A program made the position numbers and the translations under genes. From the NCBI GenBank assembly GCA_018432315.1, contig JAHDLB010000042.1:62001-126000 (forward strand): a DNA stretch of 64,000 bases, in the 5' to 3' direction. This document shows, piece after piece, positions 1 through 8,641 of this stretch. The notes below the pieces were generated by a model that did not search any database, was not told the origin of the DNA, and worked only from the letters and a program-made list of their open reading frames with translations. The stretch's first letter is position 1. Each line of letters begins with the position of its first letter. The DNA comes from Anaerolineae bacterium (GTDB lineage Bacteria; Chloroflexota; Anaerolineae; Aggregatilineales; Aggregatilineaceae).

Positions 1-414
1 CGCGCGCTGGGCAAGGATGGTCAGACCTTCATGAAGGGCTTCGTGACCCAGTCGAAGTTCACGCAGGCCATGCCGGTCGCCTCGCTGTCGACGACGATTT
101 CGGGGCTGCTGCTCTATTACAGCGTCTCGGATCACTTCAACAGCGACTGGATTACCTCGGCGGGCGGCGTCGTGCTGACGGTCGGCAGCGTGGCGGGCGT
201 CCTGGCGACGGTCCACGGGATCACGGACACCGGCCCGACGACCTCGCGGCTGGCTGCTCTCGGCAAACAGATCGACGCGCAGGGCGGGCCGCCGTCGGAG
301 TCCCAGTTGGCGGAGCTGCGCACCTTGCAGGCGAAAAACGCCCGCGCGGGCCAGATCAGCCTCGCGTTGATGATTGTCGCCGTGATCGGCATGGCAGCGG
401 CCCGCTATATGTGA
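1..414 (+). CDS. C-terminal part of an integral membrane protein (5' truncated by window edge)
   Basis: The frame is open from base 1 to a TGA at 412-414, so the gene starts upstream; the first ATG at 31 is internal or at least unproven. The visible 137 residues contain hydrophobic stretches around the LSTTISGLLLYY, GGVVLTVGSVAGVLATV and SLALMIVAVIGMAAARYM segments, with a polar, Gln/Glu-rich loop between the second and third. This is a small multi-pass membrane protein with a very short cytoplasmic or external tail. No family was recognised. It is followed by a stem-loop and then an independently promoted dehydrogenase, so it does not appear to belong to the sugar operon. Confidence 0.6.
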   Translation, partial: RALGKDGQTFMKGFVTQSKFTQAMPVASLSTTISGLLLYYSVSDHFNSDWITSAGGVVLTVGSVAGVLATVHGITDTGPTTSRLAALGKQIDAQGGPPSESQLAELRTLQAKNARAGQISLALMIVAVIGMAAARYM

Positions 415-448
415 TGGCCCCCTGCTGAAAACTGCATACTTCCCCGGA

Positions 449-476
449 CCAACGAGGGCACGCCAGCCCTCGTTGG
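449..476 (+). terminator. Strong stem-loop after the membrane-protein gene
   Basis: Perfect 11-bp inverted repeat (449-459 with 466-476, CCAACGAGGGC arm) closing a 6-base loop. There is no T-run after it, so it is a terminator or 3'-end structure candidate rather than a textbook intrinsic terminator. It sits between the end of the membrane-protein gene and the next promoter. Confidence 0.5.
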
Positions 477-512
477 CGTTGCGCGGGCGGGACGATCTGA
501 CCGGTCGAGTCA

Positions 513-541
513 TTGACAACGGCGCCGGTTGAGTCTATAAA
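513..541 (+). promoter_or_regulatory. Sigma-70-type promoter for the zinc alcohol dehydrogenase
   Basis: TTGACA at 513-518, 17-bp spacer, TATAAA at 536-541. The predicted start of transcription is near 548. The motif ATTACAA at 557-563 lies just downstream and recurs behind the promoter at 1703-1731. The -35 box coincides with an in-frame TTG, which argues against using that TTG as a start codon. Confidence 0.8.
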
Positions 542-611
542 GGATGTGATCCTCTCATTACAAGTTGTCGACACCCAGGCGGCGCATCCTTATTCGAACG
601 GAGCATTGTCC

Positions 612-1655
612 ATGTTAGCAGCAGTGTATTACGGACCGCACGACCTGCGCCTGGAAGAACGCCAGGTTCCCACCATCGGGCCGGACGAGGCTCTGCTCAG
701 GGTGATGAGCGCGGGCATCTGCGGCACCGATCTGCGCATTCTGCACGGCGCGCACCGCAAATACCCGGAGGGCACGGTGCGCGTTCCGGGGCACGAGGTG
801 GTTGGCGAGATCGTCGAGGTGGGCGCGCAGGTGGCCGGGCTCGACGTGGGCGAGCGGGTGATGGTCGCGCCCAACTACGGCTGCGGTCACTGCCTGCAGT
901 GCGTGACCGGGAACAACAACCGCTGCGCCAACTACGGCGCCATTGGCATCACCATCGATGGCGCGTTCGCCGAATACATGCGCATCCCGGCGCCGTTGAT
1001 CCTGCAGGGCGATCTCATCCCCATCGGCCCGGACGTCGATGCGGCGGCTGCCGCGCTGATCGAGCCGTTCGCGTGCGTGCTGCGCGGGCAGGACCCGCTG
1101 CGCGTGGGGCCGGATGACGTCGTGCTGGTCACCGGGGCGGGGCCCATCGGCGTGATGCACGTGATGCTCGCCCGCCTGCAGGGCGCGCGGCGCATCATCG
1201 TCAGCGAAATGAGCGCGTCACGCCTGCCGCAGGCGCTGGCCCTGGGCGCAGATCGCGGCGTGGATGTCACGCGCGAGAACCTGCAGGACGTGATCCTGGC
1301 GGAGAGCGGGGGGCGCGGCGCGGACGTGATCATCACGGCGGCCCCGGCGCACCAGGCACAGGAAGAGGCGCTGCGCCTGGCAGCCATCGGCGGGCGCATC
1401 AACTTCTTCGGCGGGCTGCCCAAGGATCGCCCGACCATCACCTTCGACTCGAACCTGGTGCATTACAAGGAACTGGTCGTGACGGGCACGACGGCATGCA
1501 GCACCAGCGACTGCTGGCGCGCGGCGGAAATCGTCAACGGGGGGCGGCTGGACCTGGGCCAACTCGTCAGCGGGCGTTACGCGTTGGACGACGTCCACGC
1601 GGCGTTTGCCGCGGCTGAGAATCGCGACGCGCTGAAAATCGTGGTCGAGCCCTAA
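612..1655 (+). CDS. Zinc-dependent medium-chain alcohol/polyol dehydrogenase
   Basis: A 347-residue MDR-superfamily dehydrogenase, predicted to oxidise a polyol or sugar alcohol with NAD(P) in the cytoplasm. Catalytic-zinc residues are visible as Cys37 (GICGTD), His61-Glu62 (GHE) and Glu151 (IEPFAC). The structural zinc site is Cys91, Cys94, Cys97 and Cys105 (CGHCLQC...RC), and the Rossmann motif VTGAGPIG lies near 173-180. The ATG at 612 was chosen because GGAG precedes it at 8 bases and the upstream in-frame TTG is part of the -35 box. Length fits sorbitol/threonine dehydrogenase relatives. It is monocistronic, but its promoter shares a downstream motif with the sugar operon, suggesting co-regulation. 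The exact substrate cannot be read from the sequence. Confidence 0.88.
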   Translation: MLAAVYYGPHDLRLEERQVPTIGPDEALLRVMSAGICGTDLRILHGAHRKYPEGTVRVPGHEVVGEIVEVGAQVAGLDVGERVMVAPNYGCGHCLQCVTGNNNRCANYGAIGITIDGAFAEYMRIPAPLILQGDLIPIGPDVDAAAAALIEPFACVLRGQDPLRVGPDDVVLVTGAGPIGVMHVMLARLQGARRIIVSEMSASRLPQALALGADRGVDVTRENLQDVILAESGGRGADVIITAAPAHQAQEEALRLAAIGGRINFFGGLPKDRPTITFDSNLVHYKELVVTGTTACSTSDCWRAAEIVNGGRLDLGQLVSGRYALDDVHAAFAAAENRDALKIVVEP

Positions 1656-1702
1656 GCGGCGGCGCGATCCCGCGCACATCGTTACATGCCGGTTGATTCA
1701 AG

Positions 1703-1731
1703 TTGACACGCGGGCCGGTCTCTCCTATAAT
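1703..1731 (+). promoter_or_regulatory. Consensus sigma-70 promoter of the sugar operon
   Basis: TTGACA at 1703-1708, exactly 17 bp, then TATAAT at 1726-1731: both hexamers match the consensus in full. The first gene starts at 2050. Confidence 0.9.
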
Positions 1732-1735
1732 GATC

Positions 1736-1761
1736 TGTAAGCCTGTAATTACAACATTACA
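1736..1761. promoter_or_regulatory. Operator-like cluster of TGTAA / TTACA half-sites
   Basis: TGTAA at 1736-1740, the perfect palindrome TGTAATTACA at 1744-1753 and ATTACA at 1756-1761 follow the -10 box directly. This position suits repression. The GntR/UTRA regulator encoded at the end of the operon (11935-12753) is the obvious candidate to bind; that link is inferred. Confidence 0.6.
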
Positions 1762-2049
1762 TGATCACTGGATCAATCCGTGAGCGGGGGTATTGTCGTC
1801 AATAATAGCTTGGCGGTTATGCGGCGAAGTTCCGATGATTGGTTCTTTTCTCCTCCATTACGCCCCCTTGGCCGACACACAACCGCCACCTGTTCCCTGT
1901 GGCGTTTTCGCGCGTTGTTTTTCGCCCGCATGCTGGATCATCGAGCTGGATGAAAGGAGGCGAACTCGAAACCGGCTGCTATCTGCGCACCACCTACCGT
2001 TTGATCGTGTGAACTGGACAGGTACGAATATAGCTTTCGGAGGTTTACC

Positions 2050-3225
2050 ATGTTTCGCAAGAGAACCCATCTGCTTGTCTTTCTGGTCATTGTCATGGGC
2101 ATCGTGGCGGGCGCATCCGCCAGCGCGGCGCCCAACGCCCAGCGCTGGGAAGAAGAGATCGTCATTGGCTGGACGCCGCCGGACATCACCGGCGTGTTCA
2201 AGACGGCCACCGATTTCTTCGAGGCAGCCGCAGCCGACGCCAATGAGAATGGCTTCAACGTCACGGTGATCACCCAGTCACCCGCTTCGCACACCGACTT
2301 CGGCGACCAGGTCGCGATCATCGAGGACTACATCCAGCGTGAAGTCGATGTGATCGCCATCTCCCCGATCGAGGTCGAAGTCGTCAAGCCCGCGCTGGCG
2401 AAAGCCAACGAGGTCGGGATCCCGGTGATTATCGTCAACCTGCTGGAGCCGATCGAAGGTGTCGAGATCGCGTCCTACATCGGCTTCGACAACACCATGG
2501 CTGCGAAGGTGACGGCGTATGCCGTCGCGGACTACTTCGGCGGCCCCGGCGTGCTCGGTGAAGGCGAAATGGTCGAGATCGAGCCGGACACCTACCTGGA
2601 TATCGAGTTCTGGGAGGAACTGTACGGTGATCTGACCGAGGAAGAAATGGCCGAGATCGTCGCCAGCGGCGCGATCATCGAGGGTGTGGCGGGCGGCTTC
2701 TTCTCGGTGGCGCGCCTCAACGGCTTCAACGAAGTCATGGACATGTTCCCTGGCCTCGAGATCGTGGGCGAGCCGTGCGCGGCGGACTGGAACCGCGAGA
2801 AGGGGATCGACTGCGCGGAGGACATCCTGCAGGCGAATCCTGAAGGGCTGGACTTCATCTGGGCGGCCTCCAACGAGATGGGCATGGGCGCCATGCTGGC
2901 GGCTGAGGCTGCGACACGCCTCGAAAGCGCCGAAGATGGCGTTTCTACCGGCGACGAGACCGTGGCGATCTTCACCAACGACGTGACGCCGGAGTCGGTC
3001 GAGCGCCTGTCGGAAGGCCGGATGATCGCCGAGACGACTCACGGCTTCGCCGACTGGGGTTGGTTCGGTGGCGAGTTCGCGGTGCGGATCGTCTGCGGCC
3101 TGGACGTGCCGGAGACCTTCGACATTCGCCCGCGTATCGCCTACCAGGAGAACGCGAACCTGTTCTACCCCGAGCCGGCGCTGCCTGAGATCGATTGGGC
3201 GGGCATCCAGGAAGCCTGCGAGTAA
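2050..3225 (+). CDS. Sugar ABC transporter substrate-binding protein (RbsB/LacI-type fold)
   Basis: A 391-residue secreted binding protein of the Peripla_BP_4 type that would deliver a sugar or polyol to the ABC importer encoded downstream. An N-terminal export signal (basic MFRKR, hydrophobic core, Ala-rich end near residue 27) is followed by the mature IVIGWTPPDITGVF start. The typical features are a D-x-V-x-x-IEDYI-type repeat, an IAISP strand and an IPVIIVN strand. There is no lipobox cysteine. GGAGG precedes the ATG at the right distance. It is the first gene of the operon and is followed by a stem-loop that may raise its level relative to the membrane components. Confidence 0.88.
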   Translation: MFRKRTHLLVFLVIVMGIVAGASASAAPNAQRWEEEIVIGWTPPDITGVFKTATDFFEAAAADANENGFNVTVITQSPASHTDFGDQVAIIEDYIQREVDVIAISPIEVEVVKPALAKANEVGIPVIIVNLLEPIEGVEIASYIGFDNTMAAKVTAYAVADYFGGPGVLGEGEMVEIEPDTYLDIEFWEELYGDLTEEEMAEIVASGAIIEGVAGGFFSVARLNGFNEVMDMFPGLEIVGEPCAADWNREKGIDCAEDILQANPEGLDFIWAASNEMGMGAMLAAEAATRLESAEDGVSTGDETVAIFTNDVTPESVERLSEGRMIAETTHGFADWGWFGGEFAVRIVCGLDVPETFDIRPRIAYQENANLFYPEPALPEIDWAGIQEACE

Positions 3226-3249
3226 TCCCGGCAACGTCCCGGTGTGGGT

Positions 3250-3274
3250 GAGGAGGCTCTCGGCGGGCCTCCTC
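3250..3274 (+). terminator. Intercistronic stem-loop behind the sugar-binding-protein gene
   Basis: Perfect 8-bp stem GAGGAGGC/GCCTCCTC (3250-3257 with 3267-3274) with a 9-base loop and no T-run. Probably an mRNA-stability or partial-termination element. Confidence 0.6.
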
Positions 3275-3305
3275 GTCCCATTCCTGAGTGTGTGAGGAGA
3301 CAGCG

Positions 3306-4067
3306 ATGCGTTTCCAATCAGCAGTTGTAGTCGTCACCGGCGCGGCAGTGGGGATCGGGCAGGCCGCGCTGATGGCCTTTGCCCGCGAGGGCGCCCGCGT
3401 GGTGTTAGTGGACCGCGATCGCGAGCGGGGGCAGGCCCTGGTGAACGATCTTCAGCGCGACGGATACGAAGCTCTGGCGGTGGGGGCGGATGTATCGGAC
3501 GAGAACGACGTGCGGGCCACGATCCGGCAGGTCGTCGACCGGTGGAATCGCCTGGATGTGCTGGTCAACAACGCGGGCGTGTATATGCAGGGGGACGTGA
3601 CCCAGACCTCGCTCGACGACTGGGAACGCATCCTGCGGATCAACGTCACCGGCGCGTTCCTGTGCTCGAAGTACGCCGCGCCGGTCATGATCGCGCAGAA
3701 ACGCGGCGCCATCGTGAATGTCGCGTCGGAGGCCGGGCTGGTCGGTATCAAGGGGCAGGTCGCGTACAACGTCTCGAAAGGGGCGATGATCGCGCTCACG
3801 CGGAGCTGCGCGGTCGACCTGGCCGGGCACGGCATCCGGGTCAACAGCGTGTGCCCCGGCACGACGGCGACTCCGCTGGTGGAAGCGGCGGTGAATCGCG
3901 CGGACGACCCGGCGGCGGCCCGGCGTCACCTGGAGCAGATCCGCCCGGCGAACCGCCTGGGCACGCCCGAGGAGATCGCTTCGGCCATCCTGTACCTGGC
4001 GAGCGACGAGGCGGCCTACGCGACGGGCGCCATTCTGAGCATCGACGGCGGTTACACGGCCCAATAA
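3306..4067 (+). CDS. Short-chain dehydrogenase/reductase (first of two in the operon)
   Basis: A classical SDR of 253 residues, expected to oxidise or reduce a sugar or polyol hydroxyl with NAD(P). Visible landmarks are the cofactor motif TGAAVGIG (11-18), NNAG, catalytic Tyr154 and Lys158 in YNVSK, the PG motif after the active site and the C-terminal IDGGYTAQ. The ATG at 3306 is preceded by GAGGAGA; earlier in-frame starts have no better site. It lies between the binding protein and the ATPase, so it belongs to the operon. The Asp in the VLVDRDRE segment suggests an NAD(H) preference, which is an inference from SDR families. Confidence 0.87.
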   Translation: MRFQSAVVVVTGAAVGIGQAALMAFAREGARVVLVDRDRERGQALVNDLQRDGYEALAVGADVSDENDVRATIRQVVDRWNRLDVLVNNAGVYMQGDVTQTSLDDWERILRINVTGAFLCSKYAAPVMIAQKRGAIVNVASEAGLVGIKGQVAYNVSKGAMIALTRSCAVDLAGHGIRVNSVCPGTTATPLVEAAVNRADDPAAARRHLEQIRPANRLGTPEEIASAILYLASDEAAYATGAILSIDGGYTAQ

Positions 4068-4088
4068 CGCCCGAACCAGGAGAGTCCT

Positions 4089-5576
4089 ATGGCGACTGGC
4101 TCACCGCTCCTGCAAATGGAGCGTATCGACAAGACGTTTCCCGGCGTTCACGCGCTGGATCACGTCGATTTCGACCTGTACCCCGGCGAGGTTCACATCC
4201 TGTTGGGCGAAAACGGGGCGGGCAAATCGACCTTGATGAAAATTCTCAGCGGCTCGCTGGAAGCCGACAGCGGGCGCATTCTGATCGAAGGGGCGGAGGT
4301 CCGGCACAACAACCCGGATCGCGCCGCGAAACTGGGCGTTGGCATGGTGTACCAGGAATTCAGCCTCGTGCCGACGCTGACCGTGGCCGAGAACATTTGC
4401 CTGGGCGACATGCCGCGCAACCGCGCCGGCCTGATCCGCTGGGGCGAGGTCTATCGCCGGGCGCAGGACATCCTGGCGACGCTCGGCGTGGATATCAACG
4501 TGCGCGCGCAGACCAGCAGCCTGAGCGTGGCCGAGCAGCAGCTCACCGAGATTGCGCGCATCCTGGCGCAGGAGCCGCGCATCCTGCTGCTGGACGAGCC
4601 CACGTCGGCGCTGTCCGACACGGAGGTCGACCGGTTGTTCGACATCATCCGCCGCCTTCAGGAGCGGGGCGTGGGCATCATCTACATCTCGCACCGGCTG
4701 GATGAGGTACCGCGCATCGGCACGCGCGTCACGGTGATGCGCGATGGCCGCGTGGTGGGCACGCTGCCCGTCGCCGAGGCGGACAAAAACACGCTGATCA
4801 GCATGATGGTCGGGCGCCGCCTGGCGGAGCAGTATCCCAAGACGGTGAGCCAGCCCGGCCCGCCGGTCCTCCGCGTGGAGAACCTGACCGCCGAGCCGGT
4901 GCTGCACGACCTGTCGTTCGAGGTGCGCGCCGGGGAGATCCTGGGGATCTTCGGGCTGATGGGCGCCGGGCAGACCCACCTGGCTCACGTCCTGTTCGGC
5001 CTGGAGCCGATGACGTCCGGGCAGGTGTACATCGACGATGAGCCGGTGACGATCCGGCACCCTACCGGGGCGATCCGGCGCCGGATGGGCCTGCTGCTGC
5101 GCGACCGGCAGGCCAGCCTGGTGCCGGTGCAGGGGCTGGGCCCCAACATCACCCTGCCGAAAGTGAGCCAGCGCGCGCTGTTGGGCCTGCTGAATCTGCG
5201 CAGCGAAACACAGATCGCCTCGCAATACATCGCCGACCTGTCGATTCGTCCGCCGCAGGTCCGGCGCCCGGTGAAGTTCTTGAGCGGCGGCAACCAGCAG
5301 AAGGTGTGCCTGGCCCGCTGGCTGGCGACCGGGGCGCGCATTTTGATCGTGGACGAGCCCACGCGGGGGATCGACGTGGGCGCCAAGGCGGAGGTTTTTG
5401 GCCTGCTGGATCGCCTCGCCTCCAGCCAGAATGTCGGAATTATCCTGATCTCATCGGAGATGCCGGAAATACTGGCGATGGCCGATCGAATCCTGGTGAT
5501 GCGGCAGGGGCGGTTCACTGCCGAATACGCCTACGGCGAAGCCACACAAGAGTTGTTGTTGAAGAGCGCCAGTTGA
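4089..5576 (+). CDS. Sugar ABC transporter ATP-binding protein with two fused nucleotide-binding domains (RbsA-type)
   Basis: At 495 residues it has the normal length of RbsA/XylG/MglA proteins. Domain 1 has Walker A GENGAGKST, the LSVAEQQ signature and Walker B LLLDEPTSAL. Domain 2 has the degenerate Walker A GLMGAGQTH (lysine missing, as usual in this family), LSGGNQQK and VDEPTRGIDVGAK. It would energise uptake through the permease that follows. Start ATG 4089 has AGGAGAG upstream. The family transports ribose, xylose, galactose, inositol and similar compounds, so the substrate is open. Confidence 0.93.
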   Translation: MATGSPLLQMERIDKTFPGVHALDHVDFDLYPGEVHILLGENGAGKSTLMKILSGSLEADSGRILIEGAEVRHNNPDRAAKLGVGMVYQEFSLVPTLTVAENICLGDMPRNRAGLIRWGEVYRRAQDILATLGVDINVRAQTSSLSVAEQQLTEIARILAQEPRILLLDEPTSALSDTEVDRLFDIIRRLQERGVGIIYISHRLDEVPRIGTRVTVMRDGRVVGTLPVAEADKNTLISMMVGRRLAEQYPKTVSQPGPPVLRVENLTAEPVLHDLSFEVRAGEILGIFGLMGAGQTHLAHVLFGLEPMTSGQVYIDDEPVTIRHPTGAIRRRMGLLLRDRQASLVPVQGLGPNITLPKVSQRALLGLLNLRSETQIASQYIADLSIRPPQVRRPVKFLSGGNQQKVCLARWLATGARILIVDEPTRGIDVGAKAEVFGLLDRLASSQNVGIILISSEMPEILAMADRILVMRQGRFTAEYAYGEATQELLLKSAS

Positions 5577-5603
5577 GCCCAGCCTACCTTGCCGGAGGAT
5601 TTC

Positions 5604-6683
5604 GTGTCAGAAAAGAACCTTACCGAAACGCGTGAGACGCGTAATGAGTTGGTTGCGACCCTGGCTTCATCCCGCATCGTACGCCTGCTTCGTCATTTGC
5701 TCATCCACGGCGGGCCGGTGATCGCGCTGCTCTTGCTGGGGCTGTACCTGCAAAGCGCCACCCCCTATTTCTGGACCGAGAGCAACCTGGTCAACGTGGC
5801 GCGCCGCACGTCGGTGCTGGTGATTTTCGCCGTCGGCCAGACGTTCGTGATCCTGACGGGCGGCATCGACCTGTCGGTTGGGGCCACGGCAGCGCTGGCC
5901 GCATCGGTGTCCGCCGTGACGATGACGCAGCAGGTCAACGTCTTCGGGATCAAGTTCGGGCCGGTTGGGTTCGTCGAGGGGCTGGTGATCGCGCTGCTGG
6001 TCGGCACGGGCGCCGGGCTGGTCAACGGGCTGCTGATCACGCGCGGGCGCATCCCCGATTTCATCGCCACACTGGGCACGCTCGAGGCGTTTCGCGGCGT
6101 GGCGCTGCTGACGACAAACGGGCTGCCGGTGCCCTCGTATTACACGGACGCGCCCAAAGCCCGGAACTATCTTCCGTCCGAGGTGATCGCGCTGGGCAGC
6201 AACGACTGGCTGGGGATTCCGATCGCTGCCTGGATTGGGCTGGCGGTGGCCCTGGCGAGCTGGATCATCCTCAAGTATACGGCGTTTGGACGCAGCACTT
6301 TCGCCGTCGGCGGCAACCGCGAGGCGGCGCGCGTGTCGGGCATCAAGATCGAGCGCACCAAAATCGGTGTGTACGTCGTATCGGCCATCACGGCTGCGCT
6401 GGCCGGTTTCGTGCTGATGGGTCGCCTCAACTCGGCCAACGCGCTGATGGCGAGCCAGGAGAATCTGAACTCCATCGCGTCGGTCGTGATCGGCGGCACC
6501 AACCTGTTCGGCGGCGAGGGCGGCGTGTTCGGCTCGATCATCGGCGCGCTGACGATCGGCGTGATCGGCAACGGGCTGAACCTGCTCAACGTCACCGATT
6601 TTTACCAGCGCATCATCCAGGGGTCGATCATCGTGGGGGTCGTCATCTTCGATCAATGGCGCCGCCGTCGCTTCGGAGCATAG
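5604..6683 (+). CDS. Sugar ABC transporter permease (RbsC-type)
   Basis: A 359-residue multi-pass permease of the BPD_transp_2 family. Typical signs are the ARRTSVLVIFAVGQTFVILTGG segment, GIDLSVGA, a short LAGFVLMGRL stretch and the conserved VVIGGTNLFGGEGGV motif near the C terminus. GTG at 5604 is preferred because GGAGG (5594-5598) stands 5 bases upstream; the upstream TTG is too close to that site. It pairs with the ATPase and the binding protein of this operon. Eight to ten membrane segments are expected. Confidence 0.9.
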   Translation: MSEKNLTETRETRNELVATLASSRIVRLLRHLLIHGGPVIALLLLGLYLQSATPYFWTESNLVNVARRTSVLVIFAVGQTFVILTGGIDLSVGATAALAASVSAVTMTQQVNVFGIKFGPVGFVEGLVIALLVGTGAGLVNGLLITRGRIPDFIATLGTLEAFRGVALLTTNGLPVPSYYTDAPKARNYLPSEVIALGSNDWLGIPIAAWIGLAVALASWIILKYTAFGRSTFAVGGNREAARVSGIKIERTKIGVYVVSAITAALAGFVLMGRLNSANALMASQENLNSIASVVIGGTNLFGGEGGVFGSIIGALTIGVIGNGLNLLNVTDFYQRIIQGSIIVGVVIFDQWRRRRFGA

Positions 6684-6697
6684 CAAAGGGACAACCA

Positions 6698-7459
6698 ATG
6701 GTGGATGGACGTTTCGAGGGCAAAACGGTAATCGTCACCGGCGGGAGCCGCGGGATCGGCCTCGCCACCGCCGGGGCATTCGCGCGCGAGCGCGCCCAGG
6801 TCGTGATCACGTCCCAGGACGAGGCGCGCGGCCAGGCTGCCCTGCGCGGGCTGCGCGAGGCGGGCGGCGCCGTCGAGTTCGTGCGCGCCGACCTGACCCG
6901 GCAGGCGGACGTCGAGCGGATGGTCGGGCGCGTGCTGGAGCAGTTCGGCCAGATCGACGTGCTGGTCAACAACGCGGGCGCGCACGAAAAAGCGCCCTTC
7001 ACCGAGGAGAGCGAGGCCCTGTGGGACCGCATGTACCGCGTGAACGTGTTGGGGACGGTGTTCCCTTCGCAGGCGGTCGTGCGCCACATGCTGGCCCGCG
7101 GGCAGGGCGCCATCGTGCACGTCGCGTCGAAGGCGGGCGTCGTCGGCGAGCCGGGACACGCGGCCTACAGCGCGGCGAAGGGCGCGGTGATCGCGCTCAC
7201 GCGGGCGATGGCGGTCGAGCTGGGGCCAGCCGGCATCCGTGTGAATGCGGTGTGCCCCGGCCCGGTCGTGACGGACATGCTGCTGGAGGCCGTCCCGTCG
7301 GCAGACGAGCGCGAGAAGCTGGGAGGGTTGGCCCCTTTGGGGCGGTTGGGCCAGCCGGTCGATATTGCGGGCGCGGTGTTGTTTCTGGCCTCGCCCGACA
7401 GCGACATGATGACCGGGCAGGCGCTGAGCATCGACGGCGGCATGTCGATCCTGCTGTGA
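6698..7459 (+). CDS. Short-chain dehydrogenase/reductase (second in the operon)
   Basis: A 253-residue SDR with TGGSRGIG (14-21), NNAG, catalytic Tyr157/Lys161 (YSAAK), NAVCPGPVVTDM and the terminal IDGGMSILL. It is similar in plan to the SDR at 3306 but clearly diverged. The two probably act on different steps or positions of the same substrate. ATG 6698 follows an AAAGGGA site 15 bases behind the permease stop, so the two are likely translated from one message. Confidence 0.87.
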   Translation: MVDGRFEGKTVIVTGGSRGIGLATAGAFARERAQVVITSQDEARGQAALRGLREAGGAVEFVRADLTRQADVERMVGRVLEQFGQIDVLVNNAGAHEKAPFTEESEALWDRMYRVNVLGTVFPSQAVVRHMLARGQGAIVHVASKAGVVGEPGHAAYSAAKGAVIALTRAMAVELGPAGIRVNAVCPGPVVTDMLLEAVPSADEREKLGGLAPLGRLGQPVDIAGAVLFLASPDSDMMTGQALSIDGGMSILL

Positions 7460-7518
7460 GCCGTTGGCGCGCGGGCTTTCGAACTGGATAGAACGAGCAC
7501 CATACATAGGAGCAAAAA

Positions 7519-8550
7519 ATGTCGCAATCCATAGGCGTGTGTCTGGTCGGTGCAGGGCGGGTGGCCCGCGTCCACGCGAAATCGCTGGTGCATCACGTGC
7601 CGGCGGCCAGGCTGGTCGCCATCGTCGATCCGGACCGGGCAACGCGCGACGAAACCGGCGAGATATTCGGCGTCGATACGCGCTTTGCATCGCTGGAAGA
7701 GGCGCTCGAAAAGGCGCAGTTCGACGCGGTCGTCATCACGACGCCGACCTTCACGCATGCCGATCTGGCCGTGATGGCCGCCAACGCGGGCAAGCACATC
7801 CTGCTCGAAAAGCCGATGGCGCTGAACCTGGAAGAATGCGATACCATTATCGCGGCAGTCGAGGCCAACGGGGTGCTGCTGCAGCTTGGCTTCATGCGCC
7901 GGTTCGACCCGGAATTCGTCGCGGCGGCAGAGCGCATCGAGGCGGGCGAGATCGGGCGCCCCATGCTGATCAAGTCGCTGACCCACGGGCCGGGGCTGCC
8001 GCCCGCCTGGGCGCGGGACCTCAAGACGTCGAACGGGATGCTGGCCGAGGTCAACAGCCACGACTGGGACTGCGTGCGCTGGCTGATGGGATCCGACTAC
8101 GAGCGAGTATACGTCGAAGTGGCGAACTTCAAGGGCGCGGCGCGCGGCGTGGATACCGAGCATTTCTACGATAACGTACTGGTCAACATCCGCTTCGAGA
8201 GCGGCGGCCTGGGGAGCATCTCCGGCGTGTGCCCGTGCGATTACGGGTACGATGCCCGCGTCGAGATCGTCGGCGAGAAGGGCATCATGCAGATCGGCGA
8301 CATGCGCGGGCAGGCGGTCGTCGTCTGCACGAACCGCGACCAGGGCCTGCTCACGCCGATCTACCGCACGTGGCCGCAGCGCTTCGAGTGGGGCTACATC
8401 CGCGAGATGGAGCATTTCGTACAGTGTATTCAGGACGGCATCCAGCCGAAGGTAGGGGGGCCGGAAGGGCGCTGGGCAGTGGCCGGGGTGCTGGCGGGAA
8501 CGACATCGTTCCTCGAGGAGCGCCCCGTCTTCTTGAACGAGATTCTGTAG
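7519..8550 (+). CDS. Gfo/Idh/MocA-family oxidoreductase (inositol-dehydrogenase-like)
   Basis: At 343 residues it is the usual length for NAD-dependent inositol/sugar dehydrogenases. The N-terminal Rossmann fold carries GAGRVARVHA (11-20). EKP (97-99) holds the active-site lysine, and the NSHDWDCVRWL segment corresponds to the conserved His/Asp catalytic region. A C-terminal alpha/beta domain follows. AGGAG precedes the ATG. The family oxidises inositols, glucose derivatives or amino sugars. In this operon it provides a third oxidoreductase beside the two SDRs, which points to a multi-step oxidation or inversion of the imported sugar. Confidence 0.88.
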   Translation: MSQSIGVCLVGAGRVARVHAKSLVHHVPAARLVAIVDPDRATRDETGEIFGVDTRFASLEEALEKAQFDAVVITTPTFTHADLAVMAANAGKHILLEKPMALNLEECDTIIAAVEANGVLLQLGFMRRFDPEFVAAAERIEAGEIGRPMLIKSLTHGPGLPPAWARDLKTSNGMLAEVNSHDWDCVRWLMGSDYERVYVEVANFKGAARGVDTEHFYDNVLVNIRFESGGLGSISGVCPCDYGYDARVEIVGEKGIMQIGDMRGQAVVVCTNRDQGLLTPIYRTWPQRFEWGYIREMEHFVQCIQDGIQPKVGGPEGRWAVAGVLAGTTSFLEERPVFLNEIL

Positions 8551-8641
8551 TAGGGCACCGGCTGCGCCAGCCGCCGCGAGCGGCCCGGTGCGCTGGCTGG
8601 TAACGACGATGCATGCATAGACTGACAGGAGTGACGCGCTC

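Larger units (their letters stand above)
1656..2049. other. 394-base intergenic control region of the sugar operon
   Basis: Holds the consensus promoter at 1703-1731, the operator-like TGTAA/ATTACA cluster at 1736-1761, and a leader of about 310 bases before the binding-protein start, ending in GGAGG at 2039-2043. I saw no convincing coding frame in the leader. Confidence 0.7.

Noticed and set aside
513-611. TTG start of the zinc dehydrogenase at 513
   Set aside because: That TTG is the first triplet of the TTGACA -35 box, and the added 33 residues have no family counterpart. The ATG at 612 has a GGAG site.
4917-5000. Loss of the Walker A lysine in the second half of the sugar ATPase taken as an inactivating change
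   Set aside because: A degenerate second Walker A is normal in RbsA-type ATPases, so it is not a sign of decay.
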